A stretch of 64,000 nucleotides of DNA from Acanthococcus lagerstroemiae. Its lineage: Eukaryota; Arthropoda; Insecta; Hemiptera; Eriococcidae. The notes under the pieces are model-generated. The model did no database searches. It saw nothing but the letters and a program-made list of their open reading frames with translations, and had not been told where the DNA came from. Positions 9,851 to 21,010 of this stretch are shown in pieces (the first letter of the stretch is position 1; every line of letters begins with the position of its first letter). The stretch lies in assembly GCA_031841125.1 (NCBI GenBank), contig CM063114.1, positions 6,200,001 through 6,264,000 on the forward strand. Direction: 5' to 3'. Both the position numbers and the translations under genes were made by a program.

Positions 9851-10756
9851 CAGCAGAAGCTCAATTATCCGCCATTGGGTTATCCGCCTTGAATTTATCC
9901 GCCTGCCCTCCTAGATTATCTACCCAAGGAAGGGCGGATAATCTAAATTTTGTTTAAAATTTATAAATACAGTCAACTCTTGATTTAACAAAGGCCAAGG
10001 GAGCAAGGAAAAATTTTGTTAAATCGAGTTTTTGTTAAATCAAATCTTGTCAAAATGCGCAAATTTGTCAAAATTGACATTATGTTCCTCCAATAACTGC
10101 TGAAATTGTTCATTATCGTCCTCATTTGGAACATTATCAATTGTAGGAAGTGTGCTAACATCTTTATCTATTGAAAATCGAGCATGCGTGAAAGAATTCG
10201 CTCTTGTATTCGGCTTAGCAAACAATTCATGACATGATAGGTTCACTTTTTTCATAAAATTTACAGGATTTCTTTACTTATAGTACATAATTGAATTTTG
10301 TTAAATCGAGGACATATTTTTCATTATAGTGAGTTTTTCTCAAGGGAATAGGGTTTTACTTCATTAAATCGTGTTTTTGTTAAATCGATGTTCCTTAAAT
10401 CAAGAGTTGACTGTATAATAACTATGTACACCTTTGTACAGTAATATGGACCGTACTTATCTATAGATGCAATCTTTGTAGTCAATATGTATAAGAAATA
10501 TGCATACGTGGTGGTGTGTCTGTGATCTTTTTATTGGCAAGGACTGAGTAAGAGAGTTTATAGATTGCACATGCAGTGCACAAGATATATCTGTATGTAT
10601 ATACATCATATTATAATTTAATGCATACATACCTAATAGATTTTTTCATGTTTAAACGTTTTATGATTAAAATTATATTCAATTTGGATTATCCGCCACG
10701 TTTGTCATCTGCCCAGCCTTCAGCCCCAATTAAGGCGGATAATCGAGCTTCTACTG
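9851..10756. mobile_element. 906-bp pogo/Tigger-like MITE (outer), TA target duplication
   Basis: Left end CAGCAGAAGCTCAATTATCC and right end, inverted, CAGTAGAAGCTCGATTATCC, both followed by GCC. TA at 9849-9850 and 10757-10758. The CAGT...ATTATCCGCC form is typical of pogo/Tigger elements. Further TTATCCGCC copies lie just inside the left end. It contains the element at 9970-10413. Confidence 0.85.
9970..10413. mobile_element. 444-bp pogo/Tigger-like MITE (inner), TA target duplication
   Basis: Perfect 20-bp terminal inverted repeats CAGTCAACTCTTGATTTAA(C/G), flanked by TA at 9968-9969 and 10414-10415. GTTAAATCGA-type subterminal repeats sit inside both ends. A 71-codon minus-strand ORF (10040-10255), acidic in its second half, might be a scrap of the parent element's coding region, but I cannot assign it. 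Confidence 0.85.
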
Positions 10757-10881
10757 TATCCACTTTATTTGTGTGCGCATCTAGGGAAAAAGCAAAATAT
10801 TTAAAAATGCAATACAGAGGCTGATAGAAGTCTCTGAGATGAGATGAGAAATTGGGGTCATGTGACTCATATACTACTACT

Positions 10882-11049
10882 GGAAGTAACCATTCAAGAG
10901 TTCTTGGTTTAAATTTCAAAATATTTCAACTTGGAAACGCGCCGTATGGAGGAAGGGCTGACACAACGTAAATCAGGTAACTTTTTTTTTTACTTTTTCG
11001 CAATACAAAAGGCCAGACAGAGATAGGATTTTTAATTTTAAGAAAGAGG
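10882..11049. other. Short spacer, nothing recognised
   Basis: A T run at 10983-10992 is the only feature. The translation near 10935-10975 might be a scrap of LINE ORF but is too short to judge. Confidence 0.4.
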
Positions 11050-13757
11050 TATGACCACTGGTCCACGAAATTAAAGCAGTGAGCGAAAGAATAGCGGTCG
11101 TGAAGCTGGCTTTGGGGCAGGATACGAGACTTGCCATTATTCAGTGTTATGCACCCACCTCTGAGGCAGACAGAGAGGACAAGAGTGATTTCTACAAGGC
11201 GCTGCAAGAAACTGTAGATATCGAAAAATAATTATTTGTCACCATGATTATGGGAGACTTAACGCAAAAGTGGGGGAAGGCTCTACAGATGACTCCTGTG
11301 TGGGGAAGAACGGTCCGGGTACCAGGAATCAGGAAAGTGTAAGATTGATAGACCTTGCAGAAAGCAACAACCTGAAAATTATCAACACCTTCTTTAAGAA
11401 AGGCGAGGAAGTGGACCTGGATGGTCCTAAATAGAAAAGCTCTAAGACTGGCCACTGTATAATGAATGTGAGCTCAATAGTGAAGGATTACAGTGTAATT
11501 GCAAGGTTTGAGGCGTCATCGGACCATAGGGCGGGTAGGTGCTTCCTCAAAATTCCTTCTAGGTCAAAAACCAAAGCTTGCAGCACGAAAAGCGATGAAT
11601 AGTGTACAACAGGTTGTAATGCCGCAGTACAAGATGAGACTGACACATGGTTCTTGACAAATGAAGTGAGAGAGTGGAAAAAAGGAACGAGTCAGCTCAA
11701 CTTTAAGATAGTTACAATCAATAAAGATAATCGAGGATACTTTTAAGAGTTTTGGAAAAGTAAAAGACAAGGAAAATACTGATGATAAACTATCAGAGGG
11801 AACAAAAGACCTTGTCAGTAAAAAAGAAGCACTGAGCAGGGTGGAAAAACTGACGCCAATCCAAAAGATCGAACTGTCTGAAGTGCATAAGACTATAAGG
11901 AAATGAATTAGGAATGACTGTAGGAAATTCGAGGGCAGGAAGGTGCAAGAGATTACCGAAAGTACATAGTTATCTCAGAAGCTGAAAAACGAGCTGTGCT
12001 ACGGTAAGCAAGTAACCGTGGGGCTGCGGAACAAGAAAGGAGCAAGAGTTACAACCAGGGGCAACACCCTGAAAGAAGCCACGAATTTCTACAAAGAGCT
12101 GTACAGTATTCCACCGGATATATCAAGGTGGCAAAACCCAAACCTACCGATCTTATGGACTTTAAAACATCAGCGCTTCAGAACCAAAAACCCCGAAACC
12201 ATCAAAGCCATCCAATCCGAATAAGAATCTCTTCTCATACAACACCCCAACCACATCCGATGCTATACAGACGGATCCAAAACTCCAGAACGAACAGCCG
12301 CCGCATACCTTATCGATACAGACATCTCCACTTTCCAGCTACCTCAAATCCTCAACAACACCACACTTGAAACTATTGCAATTTATCAATGCCTGCTTAA
12401 CCTTCCAAAATACTGCTCATCCTTCCTAATATTCACCGATTCTGAAACTTCCTTACGAAAACTCTAAAAACAACCCGACTTTAACTCCGACGCCTTAATC
12501 AGTCATATCCACCACTCCCTCCACCATCTCACGGTACAAAACGTCGAGGTCATCTTCATCAGCATCCCAAGCCACTGCGGCATCACTGGACATGATATCA
12601 CCGACGCAGCTACCAGAGCCGAGCCCGAGGCTACAATCCCCATACTCCACCCCCACGACCTCAAAATGTATCTCCAACACCAATCCAAAGAATTATGGAA
12701 CACTGAATGGAAACACCTCACAGAAAACGAACTCCACCAAATCAAAGAAGACTGCTACGACTGGGCCAGAATTATTGGAAACCTAAGTCCAAATCGCACC
12801 ATCGAAACCGCTATCAACAGAATCCTTCTTGGCCACACAAAAATTACAGATGAACACATATACCTACGCCAACCTCCACCCAATTGCGATACCTGCCACT
12901 CCCAACTCACCATCCAACACATCATCAATAGCTGCACCAAATACCACCGAAACACCAATCCGGACAACCTACTTAAGTTACAGAATTTACCACTACTAAT
13001 CGATTTCCTAGTTCAGAACTGTATACTACACCTAATTTAAATCTTAAGATGTACACCGCTTACCTATAACCTTAAAATCCAAACCCTGTAACTATTGTAA
13101 TTCCATCTGTAACTATTGTAACTCCATTCCGAGACCACAGCTGTTAGGCATTAAATGTCTCGTTAATAAATAAATAAAAAAGGTACGCGCATAAGTATGG
13201 CCCCACAGTAGAGAACGAACCAGTTCCAGAAATATTAAAATGCGAGCTGGAAGCCATACTCAAAAATCTGAAAGTTGGTAAAGCACCAGGCCCTGATGGG
13301 GTGCACATAATACTGAAAGAGTTTGAAGATGAAATAGCAGAGCCGATAACTAGGCTGTTCAACCGCATCATTGATGAGGAGGTAATTCCGAGTCAATGGA
13401 TAATTCTCCTATACAAGAAAGGTGACACAAACCAGCTGAACAACTATAGGCCGATCAGCATCTCCCCAAACATAAACAAAGTATTCATGAGAGGACTAAA
13501 AATCAGAATTTACTCCCAGTTAGATAGTGCCCAGCCTGTCAGTCAGGGTTTAGGAAGGGATATGCCACGACCGATCACATACGAGTACATACACTCAACC
13601 AGCTGATAGAAAAAGCAAAAGCATATCAGGTAGAACTTCACTTGGTATTTATAGACTTCTGTAAAGCATCTGATACCCTGGACCACGAGTACCTGTGGGA
13701 CGCCTTAAATTATCAAAGAGTACATACAAAAATAATTAGGGTATTGAAAGAACTATA
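11050..13757 (+). pseudogene. RTE-type LINE: endonuclease, linker and partial reverse transcriptase, interrupted
   Basis: Plus-strand frames in order: endonuclease (IKAVSERIAVVKLALGQDTR, LAIIQCYAPTSEADREDK, a MIMGD segment near 11246, KIINTFFKK in another frame), EN C-terminal ASSDHRAGR, a basic linker (TPIQKIELSEVHKTIRK), KGARVTTRGNTLKEATNFYK, then after the insertion at 12130-13179 the RT domain: KVGKAPGPDGVHIILKEFED, LLYKKGDTNQLNNYRPIS, and motif A as FIDFCKASDTLD (catalytic Asp kept). It ends before the FADD box. Several frameshifts and stops show it is dead. Known: this family makes one EN-RT polyprotein for target-primed reverse transcription. It belongs to the same clade as 4251-5640 and 55600-56500. 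Confidence 0.9.
12130..13179 (+). pseudogene. 3' end of an I-type LINE: RNase H plus zinc-knuckle tail, inserted in the RTE copy
   Basis: The translation from about 12250 has an RNase H domain with all key positions visible: YTDGSK, E in ETIAIYQCL, FTDSETS, and SHCGITGHDITDAA. It is followed by a C-terminal domain WNTEWKHLTENELH, AINRILLGHTKITDEHIYLR, and a knuckle CDTCHSQLTIQHIINSCTKY. The end is AATAAATAAATAAAAAA at about 13164-13180. AAGGT flanks the insert (12125-12129 and 13180-13184). Removing it rejoins the RTE frame as DISRYAHKYG. The RT half is missing by 5' truncation, normal for LINE insertion. The frame is nearly open, so this copy is younger than its host. I-clade elements carry RNase H. 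A related clade is possible. Confidence 0.85.
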
Positions 13758-14099
13758 ACGTAGATTGGACACGGTTCACCTCCGTCTCTAACCAACTACA
13801 TCACCTATTAATTAGACTGAAAGCCAGATTGGCTAATAATCCTTTTAAACTAAAGCCCTTGTTCTGGATCATTTCTGGACAGCGTACCTGTTTAGCCCGA
13901 CTGCAGATTCCGCCTCGATCATTAATGAACACGCAGCCAGCTACGCACATTGTCTCATTTTAGTCTCGTAGGATAGCACTGATGAAACCCACGATACACA
14001 ACACGAAGTATTCCCGAATTAATAAATTATGTAAAGCAACGCGAGCCGAACTAATTACACCGATTTTCATTAAGACACCACCGATACGTAATACACGTA
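13758..14099. other. No gene seen; unassigned block between two transposons
   Basis: Mixed-composition sequence with several ATTAATTA-like words and no ORF or repeat I recognise. It could be host unique DNA or the tail of the RTE element. Confidence 0.4.
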
Positions 14100-14930
14100 C
14101 TGTGAGTCACAAAAATATTCGGAAATACAGTTTTTTTCGCAATATTGAAAGAAGAATGGGCGGAAAAAATCCGAAAAAGTTGTATGTGGCAGAAGGTAGA
14201 GTAGGGAGTCTTGGAGCACCAATTTTTTTTGGAGAAGTACCAAAAATTATGCACAGAAAAAGAAAAACACGAAATATGTAGCCACATTAATATTCGGACA
14301 CCGTGTATTTTTTCCATAAGAAATCCGACTTGATCTTACATTTTCCTGAGTAAGATTCTAGAAAATGTTCCTTTGATGATCACAAGTGATTTGTGTAAAC
14401 TAGAAGTTTTACAGAATACGAAATTTTAACCCACATCATCATCGCTCCTGTACTGGTTGAGTTAGAAACGGGTCATAACTATATTTTGTTTCTTTTGGGT
14501 TGCATGCTTATTATAATGGGCGGACGCAGGAAGTTTTCTTGTTGCATATTTTTTCAACCCATACCTAACTTCGCATTCAGTCATGCTACGATGTCGTAAT
14601 TACCTAACTCATAATCTGCAATACTTCAATTATTCAGGTATCAACTTTTGATCATCAAAGGAACATTTTCTAGAATCTTACTCAGGAAAATGTAAGATCA
14701 AGTCGGATTTCTTATGGAAAAAATACACGGTGTCCGAATATTAATGTGGCTACATATTTCGTGTTTTTCTTTTTCTGTGCATAATTTTTGGTACTTCTCC
14801 AAAAAAAAATTGGTGCTCCAAGACTCCCTACTCTACCTTCTGCCACATACAACTTTTTCGGATTTTTCCGCCCATTCTTCTTTCAATATTGCGAAAAAAC
14901 TGTATTTCCGAATATTTTTGTGACTCACAG
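14100..14930. mobile_element. 831-bp foldback element, 283-bp near-identical arms, TA target duplication
   Basis: Left arm 14100-14382 and right arm 14649-14930 are inverted copies that differ only at scattered bases and A/T run lengths. Ends are CTGTGAGTCACAAAAATATT then CGGAAATACAG, flanked by TA at 14098-14099 and 14931-14932. A 266-bp unique loop separates the arms. The arms encode mirrored ORFs beginning MEKIHGVRILMWLHISCF on each strand. These only reflect the repeat. Long arms with TA fit a Tc1/mariner-type foldback MITE. The close match of the arms suggests a fairly recent insertion. Confidence 0.9.
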
Positions 14931-15421
14931 TATGTGTATGCACTTCGTCTTGGATTGTTGCAACAGAGAACAACCTTTTGCTAAGAAAGCGTAGAAGGTG
15001 ACTCAAGTCAGTCCTTGGCGTTTGTTTGGTATTGTACCTTTGGCCCGTAATCGCCAACAATCTTATCTCTTTGTGCACGTTTTTATCTGCCTCTACATGG
15101 ACAGCAAGATCTAACCTGCCCACTTTCATTAATTTCTGATGCTAGTATGAAGAAAACAATTTTTATTTGAAAATAAACGAACAATTTATGCAAGTTTTTC
15201 AGATAAATTTCGCGTCGCATTCGCGTGCTGGGTGGCTGCATTTCTGGAATCTGAAAATTTAATTTTCAGCATGAGAACAGATTATTGAAAAGTGAAATGT
15301 ATACAGAATGAGTGGCAAGAAGTGACCTTTGTAGAAAAAAGTGACTAAATGGACGCCCTGCTAACCCCATATAATACGGCCAAGACGTCAGGAAAAAATA
15401 TTAGCGTCTGTTGAAGCAAAA
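14931..15421. other. No gene seen; unassigned spacer
   Basis: About 490 bp between two MITEs, with no supported ORF or repeat. Confidence 0.5.
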
Positions 15422-15423
15422 TA

Positions 15424-15924
15424 GGTCTGTTCGGGCAGCATACAGAAACTACCAAAATTGACAAAATGTACAGAAAGTGCGTTCGGGCAACTTTTCTGCA
15501 CTTTCTGTAACTGCAGAGAGAATGTTCGAGCACCGACTTTCTGGAGTTTCTGTAAGTTTCTGTACTTGCAGAACTACAGTACCTCTGGAGGTACTGTAAG
15601 TTTCTGTAACTTTTTTGTGAACAGTTGGAACGGAAAAAAACTTTGGTTATTCCTTATAAAAAATTTGCTAACAATTAAATAATTTCAAGAGAGAACGTTG
15701 AAGGTGATTTGCAATTGTTCAATTTTATTTTATGTGGAGATTTATCCATGAAAATGAACGTTGATCGGAAATTTCAACAGAAAGTGCAGAAAAAGTGTTT
15801 GAGCATACGCTAAAACGATTACACAACAGCACTACAGAAACTTACAGAAACGACCAGAGACGTTTGTACAGAACTTACAGAAAAAATCATCAAGATTAAT
15901 TTCTGTACGCTGCCTGAACAGACC
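15424..15924. mobile_element. 501-bp MITE with internal TTTCTGTA motif repeats, TA target duplication
   Basis: Left end GGTCTGTTCGGGCAGCATAC then AGAAA, right end inverted GGTCTGTTCAGGCAGCGTAC then AGAAA, two mismatches in 25 bp. TA flanks at 15422-15423 and 15925-15926. TTTCTGTA or its inverse TACAGAAA recurs about a dozen times inside, mostly facing the nearer end, suggesting multiplied protein-binding sites. No transposase. Confidence 0.8.
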
Positions 15925-16917
15925 TAATAATCACTATATCGATTCCCTCTATGAAAATGTACACGCAGCCAAAGAAATACTCTGAACCAGGAACTTTAAG
16001 ATCAGATTGATTTTCACGATGTCGAATTCGGAATTCACCCTTTCTAACGCTACTGTACGGGAAATTTCACATGAAGGGAAAAACACCCGCCCACTGACTT
16101 CAGAAACCGCAATGAGTTCAACGAAATCCTATCAACGACAAACTATTCGCGCTACCAATGATAAATACTAGAGGTTTGTTCATTCAGCCACCGACTTCAT
16201 TTGTATCAGTTTCACAATATTTCATTCGCAAGGTTAGAGTTCTGATATTTTCGGTTTTATTTCATTTCCAAAAAGAAATATGAACACAAAGTACATACAA
16301 ATTAAACAATTTTGAGACACAGCTATTTCACAAAATTTCTTTACAACGCTCGCCTGGATAACTGATAGCAATCGTCCATGAACTATAGTCAATTGTACCA
16401 TGTACCACATTTCATAATGAACTTGAGACTCGCTTCAGTTTTTTTGTTAATCAAAACCGATGCCGAAATGAGAATCTAATTTGAATCTGACAAAACGGTA
16501 CGCTGCATCTTGCAGTAGCGACATCTCATTTTCGAATACCGTTGAATACGTTCATACATTCAGAATGAACGTATTCAACGGTACTGTACATTGATTAAAT
16601 GCGGATACGTTAAGGAAATTTGTTGCGTGACATTCGTTAGTGCACGCTCGTCATACGAGTGCAATTTTGCCAAAATAGTCGTCAAGCAGAAAGTTCCTGC
16701 ACCATACTCGAACCTTTGAACGTGCATTTTATTGAAACATGAATACTGTACTTACGAGTGAACTGACGACTTGGATCGCTGAATAGTGGACAATTGGCAC
16801 GTTGGAACTGCGATTACATTCGTCATAAATCTGTGTTCATGCAAATACACAAATGTCAGTGCAATATGAAACTGATGTCAGATAGTACTACCAGCTCCCG
16901 GTAATGTAAATACTTAC
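15925..16917. other. No gene seen apart from a hairpin; possible intron sequence
   Basis: No ORF with support. Holds the perfect inverted repeat of 16537-16583. The right end abuts the splice donor of the candidate exon at 16918-17193. Confidence 0.5.
16537..16583. repeat. Perfect 19-bp stem, 9-nt loop hairpin
   Basis: TACCGTTGAATACGTTCAT (16537-16555) is followed by a 9-nt loop and the exact reverse complement (16565-16583). Flanks do not extend the stem. Confidence 0.9.
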
Positions 16918-17193
16918 CAAGTTCATCAAATAAATTGATCACTTGTTCCTCTCTTCATTAGCAAATAACCGATATTAGGAAACGACCTTGTGAAAAAATC
17001 TTCCCATGAATGACAGTAATTGCAACAATTTTAACGCTTTAATTTCATAAGTTTGCACTTTGCACCACATTCACGAAACTTTCCGTTATCATTTCAAATC
17101 GGCCAGCGGGACAGCGGCCGACACATCCGAGATCCGACACATCACACGACGAGTTAGCCTTCGGCGACGCTAAGTGACCGGTAGCTACGCAGC
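16918..17193 (-). other. Candidate non-coding (5' UTR) exon, minus strand
   Basis: On the minus strand a pyrimidine-rich tract (CTTTCTTTCTTTACTATTTT, then CCAATACTGCAG) makes a good 3' splice site ending at 17194, and TTG followed by GTAAGTA makes a strong 5' splice site with GT at 16916-16917. The 276-nt segment is interrupted in all frames. Its last codons, ATG AAC TTG, run into the donor. It could be a 5' UTR exon of a gene reading leftward, possibly the one with the signal-peptide exon at 830-928, or a long non-coding RNA. An overlapping minus ORF (17045-17242, 65 codons, N-terminus MGMLYAFLSLLFS, four Cys) starts inside the presumed intron and is an alternative reading as a small secreted peptide. 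Confidence 0.3.
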
Positions 17194-18895
17194 CTGCAGT
17201 ATTGGAAAATAGTAAAGAAAGAAAGGCATATAACATTCCCATGTTAAGGGCCTTTCTCTACGTTCAAACAAATTTCTGTTCGATCTGGTCACGGGTCACA
17301 CCGGGTTTGACATACACTTTCAATTCCGACGTTAATTTTTGTTAACATTTTCGATTTTCATAATGTCTTATTGTCTTATTGTATCGGTCTTGGATGACTT
17401 TTTCCGTTCCGTTATCAAATATTTGATAATTTGACGACACCTCACTGCCATAAGTAAAATAAAATGAATTGCAAACGGTCGTTTGACAGTTATTTTGTTC
17501 CAATTTATACACATTCAAATTATCGAATGGGTTACGGGTGCTCGAGTTGGTAAAAATAGGTATTTACCTATACTCAGGTTTTCAAATTTTTAATGTCCGT
17601 TCTTGACAACAGGGTGCCTCGGACAAATATGTCTACTTTTAGGGACGGACTAGGGGGAAGAGGACACAGATGGAAAATTACATGAAATGCTAGGAAAATT
17701 TTTGCTATACCGTTACCTACTATTTTTTCTGTCTGTCATCAACTGATGGGGCTGCGGAATTCTCCCTCCTATAACTGCATTATTCATACGGGACTACATA
17801 GGGAAACCAAATCATCGCGCACTGCGCTACATTTACATTCGTACATGAAAGGTGAAACTGGTAAAACGTGGTCTGTCAAAAAATCGATTTTCCGTTATTT
17901 TTGTGGTTTTGGGTAGTTTAATATAATATCTCCTCTTTCGCAACTTCAAGGCAACCACAATGAAACTGTTCATCGGGATATTCGTCGTATTATTGGAAAG
18001 GCTCCGAAAATGCAGGGATGTACCGTTTTTCCTGGAGGGGGGGGGGGTCAAAAATTGTGAAAATCCCAACTGACTCAACTGAAAATTCCCATTCGTCAGA
18101 GCAAAATAAATAAATAAATAAAAGCTGCAGTAGTTGCAGTGGTGCGCTAGTATCGTTTCATTTAATAATTATGGTTTATTTTTCTATGGTGGTGCTGACA
18201 CCGCAATAACTTATTTTTTATGGATGTTCGAACGGTCATGACCATTATTTGATCATGCGGCAGGAAAAAAACAAAGATAATCTCGGACTCTTCAGGACGG
18301 TGGCGTGCTAGTGTCACTAGTTTGTTATCAGTAACTATTTGTTATCGAAGTCAGGATAACTGTAAGAGAAAGGAGAAACGTTCAGTAAAATAGCTAATTC
18401 GTATTAATTACGTTATTAGTATGTCGCCTATATTTTGACTGGGGGCTTGTGATTGGTCATGTAGAATGTAGAAATCGGCGAGAATCTTGAAAATCACAAT
18501 GGAGTCGAAAAAGAACATTGAAATGTACTGATATCAACCCGATCAACTTACGCGAATTTATACATGGTCAATCATTTCGAGCGCTGCGTCAATAATAAAG
18601 AACGTGTACACAGAACAACGTCATTATAATGATCAGAGACCATAAAAATGATCCGAGCGTCAATAAAAATTCAGAACGATTTGAATTTTTTGAGACACAA
18701 GAAAAAAATTTGTTCTACAGGTATGTTTTCTTGGTGACAATGAGGATGGAAGGGAGGTTTAGGGAGGTTTAAAGGGAGGATTATTACTACAGATCCTTTA
18801 TTGTTTATTATTGAATTTTGCGGTACCTTTAGCCTATATTACGAAAAATTCTGTGCAGCAGATTGAATACACAGTCACAATGGAGCACTTCCAAT
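17194..18895. other. No gene seen; unassigned
   Basis: Contains a G9-10 run near 18037-18047, an (AAAT)n-type run at 18102-18121, and otherwise no recognisable element. Confidence 0.5.
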
Positions 18896-19290
18896 ATTGA
18901 ATTCCGCATCAGCCACTGCTTTGTATTTGCAGCTTCTAAACGCTACTGGCCAAAAAATTCTGGATCAGCAGCAGTTATTAGGATCGCAGTAGAACGTGTC
19001 GACTTTCATATTTCGCACTAATCGTTACTGCCGCGGAATGTGGAATAGTCGCGGTAGAACGCCTCAACTTTTATTCTGCGTCAGTCACTTCTGATGCGGA
19101 ACATATAAAGTCGCCGCAGAACATTTTATTCTGCGTCAGCCACTATTGATGCGGAACAGATAAAGTCGCGGCAGAACAGAAATTCCGCCATGTCCGCTAC
19201 TGAGGCACGTGCATTATTCGCAGCTGAACGCCTCAATATTTAAATTACGCATCAGTTGCGGCTCTATTTTAAGCTGCTGAATGCAGCGTA
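18896..19290 (+). repeat. Degenerate about 55-bp tandem repeat (TTCTGCGTCAG ... GCGGAACA)
   Basis: Two clear units at 19072-19127 and 19128-19182 read TTTATTCTGCGTCAGYCACT, TGATGCGGAACA, TAAAGTCGCSGCAGAACA. More diverged copies (GCATCAGCCACT, CGCAGTAGAACG, CGCGGTAGAACGCC) extend to both sides. Confidence 0.65.
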
Positions 19291-20577
19291 ATTGTAAAAT
19301 CCGCGCCCGCCGCGGGTTAGATAATCGCATCTGCCTCGAATTTTTTGCAGAAATTTGAACTTTCCGCAACTGAGTAAGCGAAATTTCAGTAGATTTGGTC
19401 AATAGGGATATAAACGAAAAAGTAACGAAAACTTAGTTTTGACTTTCAAACACCTCACCTTCTACTGAAGCAGTTTTCAGGGGCACTTGGACTTCAGTAT
19501 TCGCTGGATTTCTGAACAAAACATACAAGAGTCGGAATCGGGGATATTTTCAAAAAGGAAAAGAATGGTATGAAAATATTATTAGACTAATTAAAAAACT
19601 GGACGTAGCTATAATTAACCACCCGGGAACATGGTTCCCCTGGAAAAGTTTGTATAAATGTACGAATAATAAAAGCTCGTTAATCTCATTCCATTTTGTT
19701 CAGTAGAAATGTCGGACGGTCTTCCATTTTCCTCTTAAAATCTTTCTGGAATACGCTGCATTTCCGGTGTACGATTATTCGGCATTTGTGGAGCAAAAAA
19801 GACAATTTCGCACATCCTTCATTTTAAAGATATCAAACGAGGATGAAAGAGAAAAAAAAAACCGAGTGTATAATAAGAAATCAGGGTAGTGAGTAGGCAC
19901 CCCAAAGCACATATACGTATAAATTTACATAAGATGAAAAATACACTAAATTTCAGACAAAGGTTGGCACCTAGTCAAATGGCGAAAGTTTTATATCTGA
20001 AATGTTTTAATTTATGTAAAACTACCTACGTAGTAAAAGCTGTACAATGAAAAAACTTATTCGAGTAAATTATTAATAAAGAGAAGTAGTGTAGGTATCT
20101 TCTCGCACGATACACCAGATGAAAATAAATGCCTGAATGCATTGTTTTTCAACATTAGCGCACGAAGTGGAAACTGTTTTCATGTTATCTCCGTCTCCGT
20201 TTCTCTTCTTTTTAAAATGCATATAACGCTTCCAAAATGGTATTTAAACTTCTATTTTTCAGCGCTCGGTGCAATGTTTCGCAGCGGGGCGTATACCCGT
20301 GCCTTCAATACAAAAAATTTCTTAGCGAGCAGATTCACCGAGCTGAAAACAGTACAGTCTGCGTTGCTAGGTGCACAGGTTTTTGCACTTTTTTTCGTAC
20401 CTGCTGCCTACAGGGTGTCCGAAATGAGTCAAATGAAAGTCGTATACCGTTTTATTGGCATTTCGTAAGCTCAAACTTCAGTCTAGTAAGGAGTTTTTCT
20501 TTACTCGTCACAAATGGTCTTGAAAATGGATTTCTATCACTTTCTAGACATCACCATGCCCAATGCGCAAAATCCCA
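19291..20577. other. No gene seen; unassigned, ORF of 108 codons not supported
   Basis: Two overlapping plus ORFs (20142-20468 and 20237-20593) have no recognisable domain. TATTTTTCAG at 20253-20262 is acceptor-like, but I find no matching donor or conserved peptide. Confidence 0.45.
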
Positions 20578-20692
20578 CAAGTTACCCGGGTAACTAAAGG
20601 GGAACAAGGGTAATCTGAGGGTAATTCGGGGGTAACAAATGGGTAACTTTTCCGCAGGTAACTGGGTAACTAGAAGGTAACTGAATACGCAT
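20578..20692 (+). repeat. Degenerate GGGTAAC/GGTAACT array
   Basis: GGTAAC or GGTAAT recurs about ten times at 8-20 bp spacing, starting with the palindrome GTTACCCGGGTAAC at 20580-20593. Confidence 0.7.
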
Positions 20693-20699
20693 TGGGTAG

Positions 20700-21010
20700 C
20701 AGGAATGAAAACGGAATGATAATACATGGAAATGACAGAATTGATAGACTCGGCAGAAAACGACAGAGAGAAATGAAATAAATCGACATAAATTAAATGA
20801 AAATATTAACAGAAATAGACGAAGGAGGCGGCGAAAAGAAAGAGATGACAGAAGTAAGTAAAAGAAACAAAATAATCGCTGAAACTACCGATTTGAAAAA
20901 AGAACAGAAACGTTCAATAGAGGAAAGTATAGACGGAAATGATCGACAGAACTAAAGACAAAGGCGGACAGTAATGGCAGAACGGATAGGATTGAAAAAC
21001 ACATTAGAAT
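20700..21010 (+). repeat. Purine-rich degenerate GACAGAA/GAAATGA tract
   Basis: Low-complexity A/G-rich sequence in which GACAGA, AGAAAT and GACGGA recur irregularly. The minus ORF over it is an artefact. Confidence 0.55.

Larger units (their letters stand above)
8058..10881. mobile_element. 2.8-kb block bounded by about 120-bp inverted repeats, filled with other transposons
   Basis: The left arm 8058-8174 and right arm 10758-10881 are inverted copies with modest divergence: AGTAGTAGTATATGRGTCAC, ACCCCAATTTCTCATC, CTTCTATCAGCCTCTGTATT, TATTTTGCTTTTTCCCTAGA, GCGCACA, AAGTGGAT. The AT-rich part next to the left arm (8175-8733) has no coding sequence. I cannot see a clear target duplication, so the block is either an old inverted-repeat transposon or two inverted copies of a dispersed repeat. 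A mariner and two pogo-like MITEs sit inside. Confidence 0.65.

Noticed and set aside
14051..14923. Two similar proteins beginning MEKIHGVRILMW on opposite strands
   Set aside because: Both are translations of the inverted arms of the foldback element, not genes.
20142..20593. 108- and 118-codon overlapping ORFs
   Set aside because: Overlap in different frames, no family likeness, and only one weak acceptor-like site.
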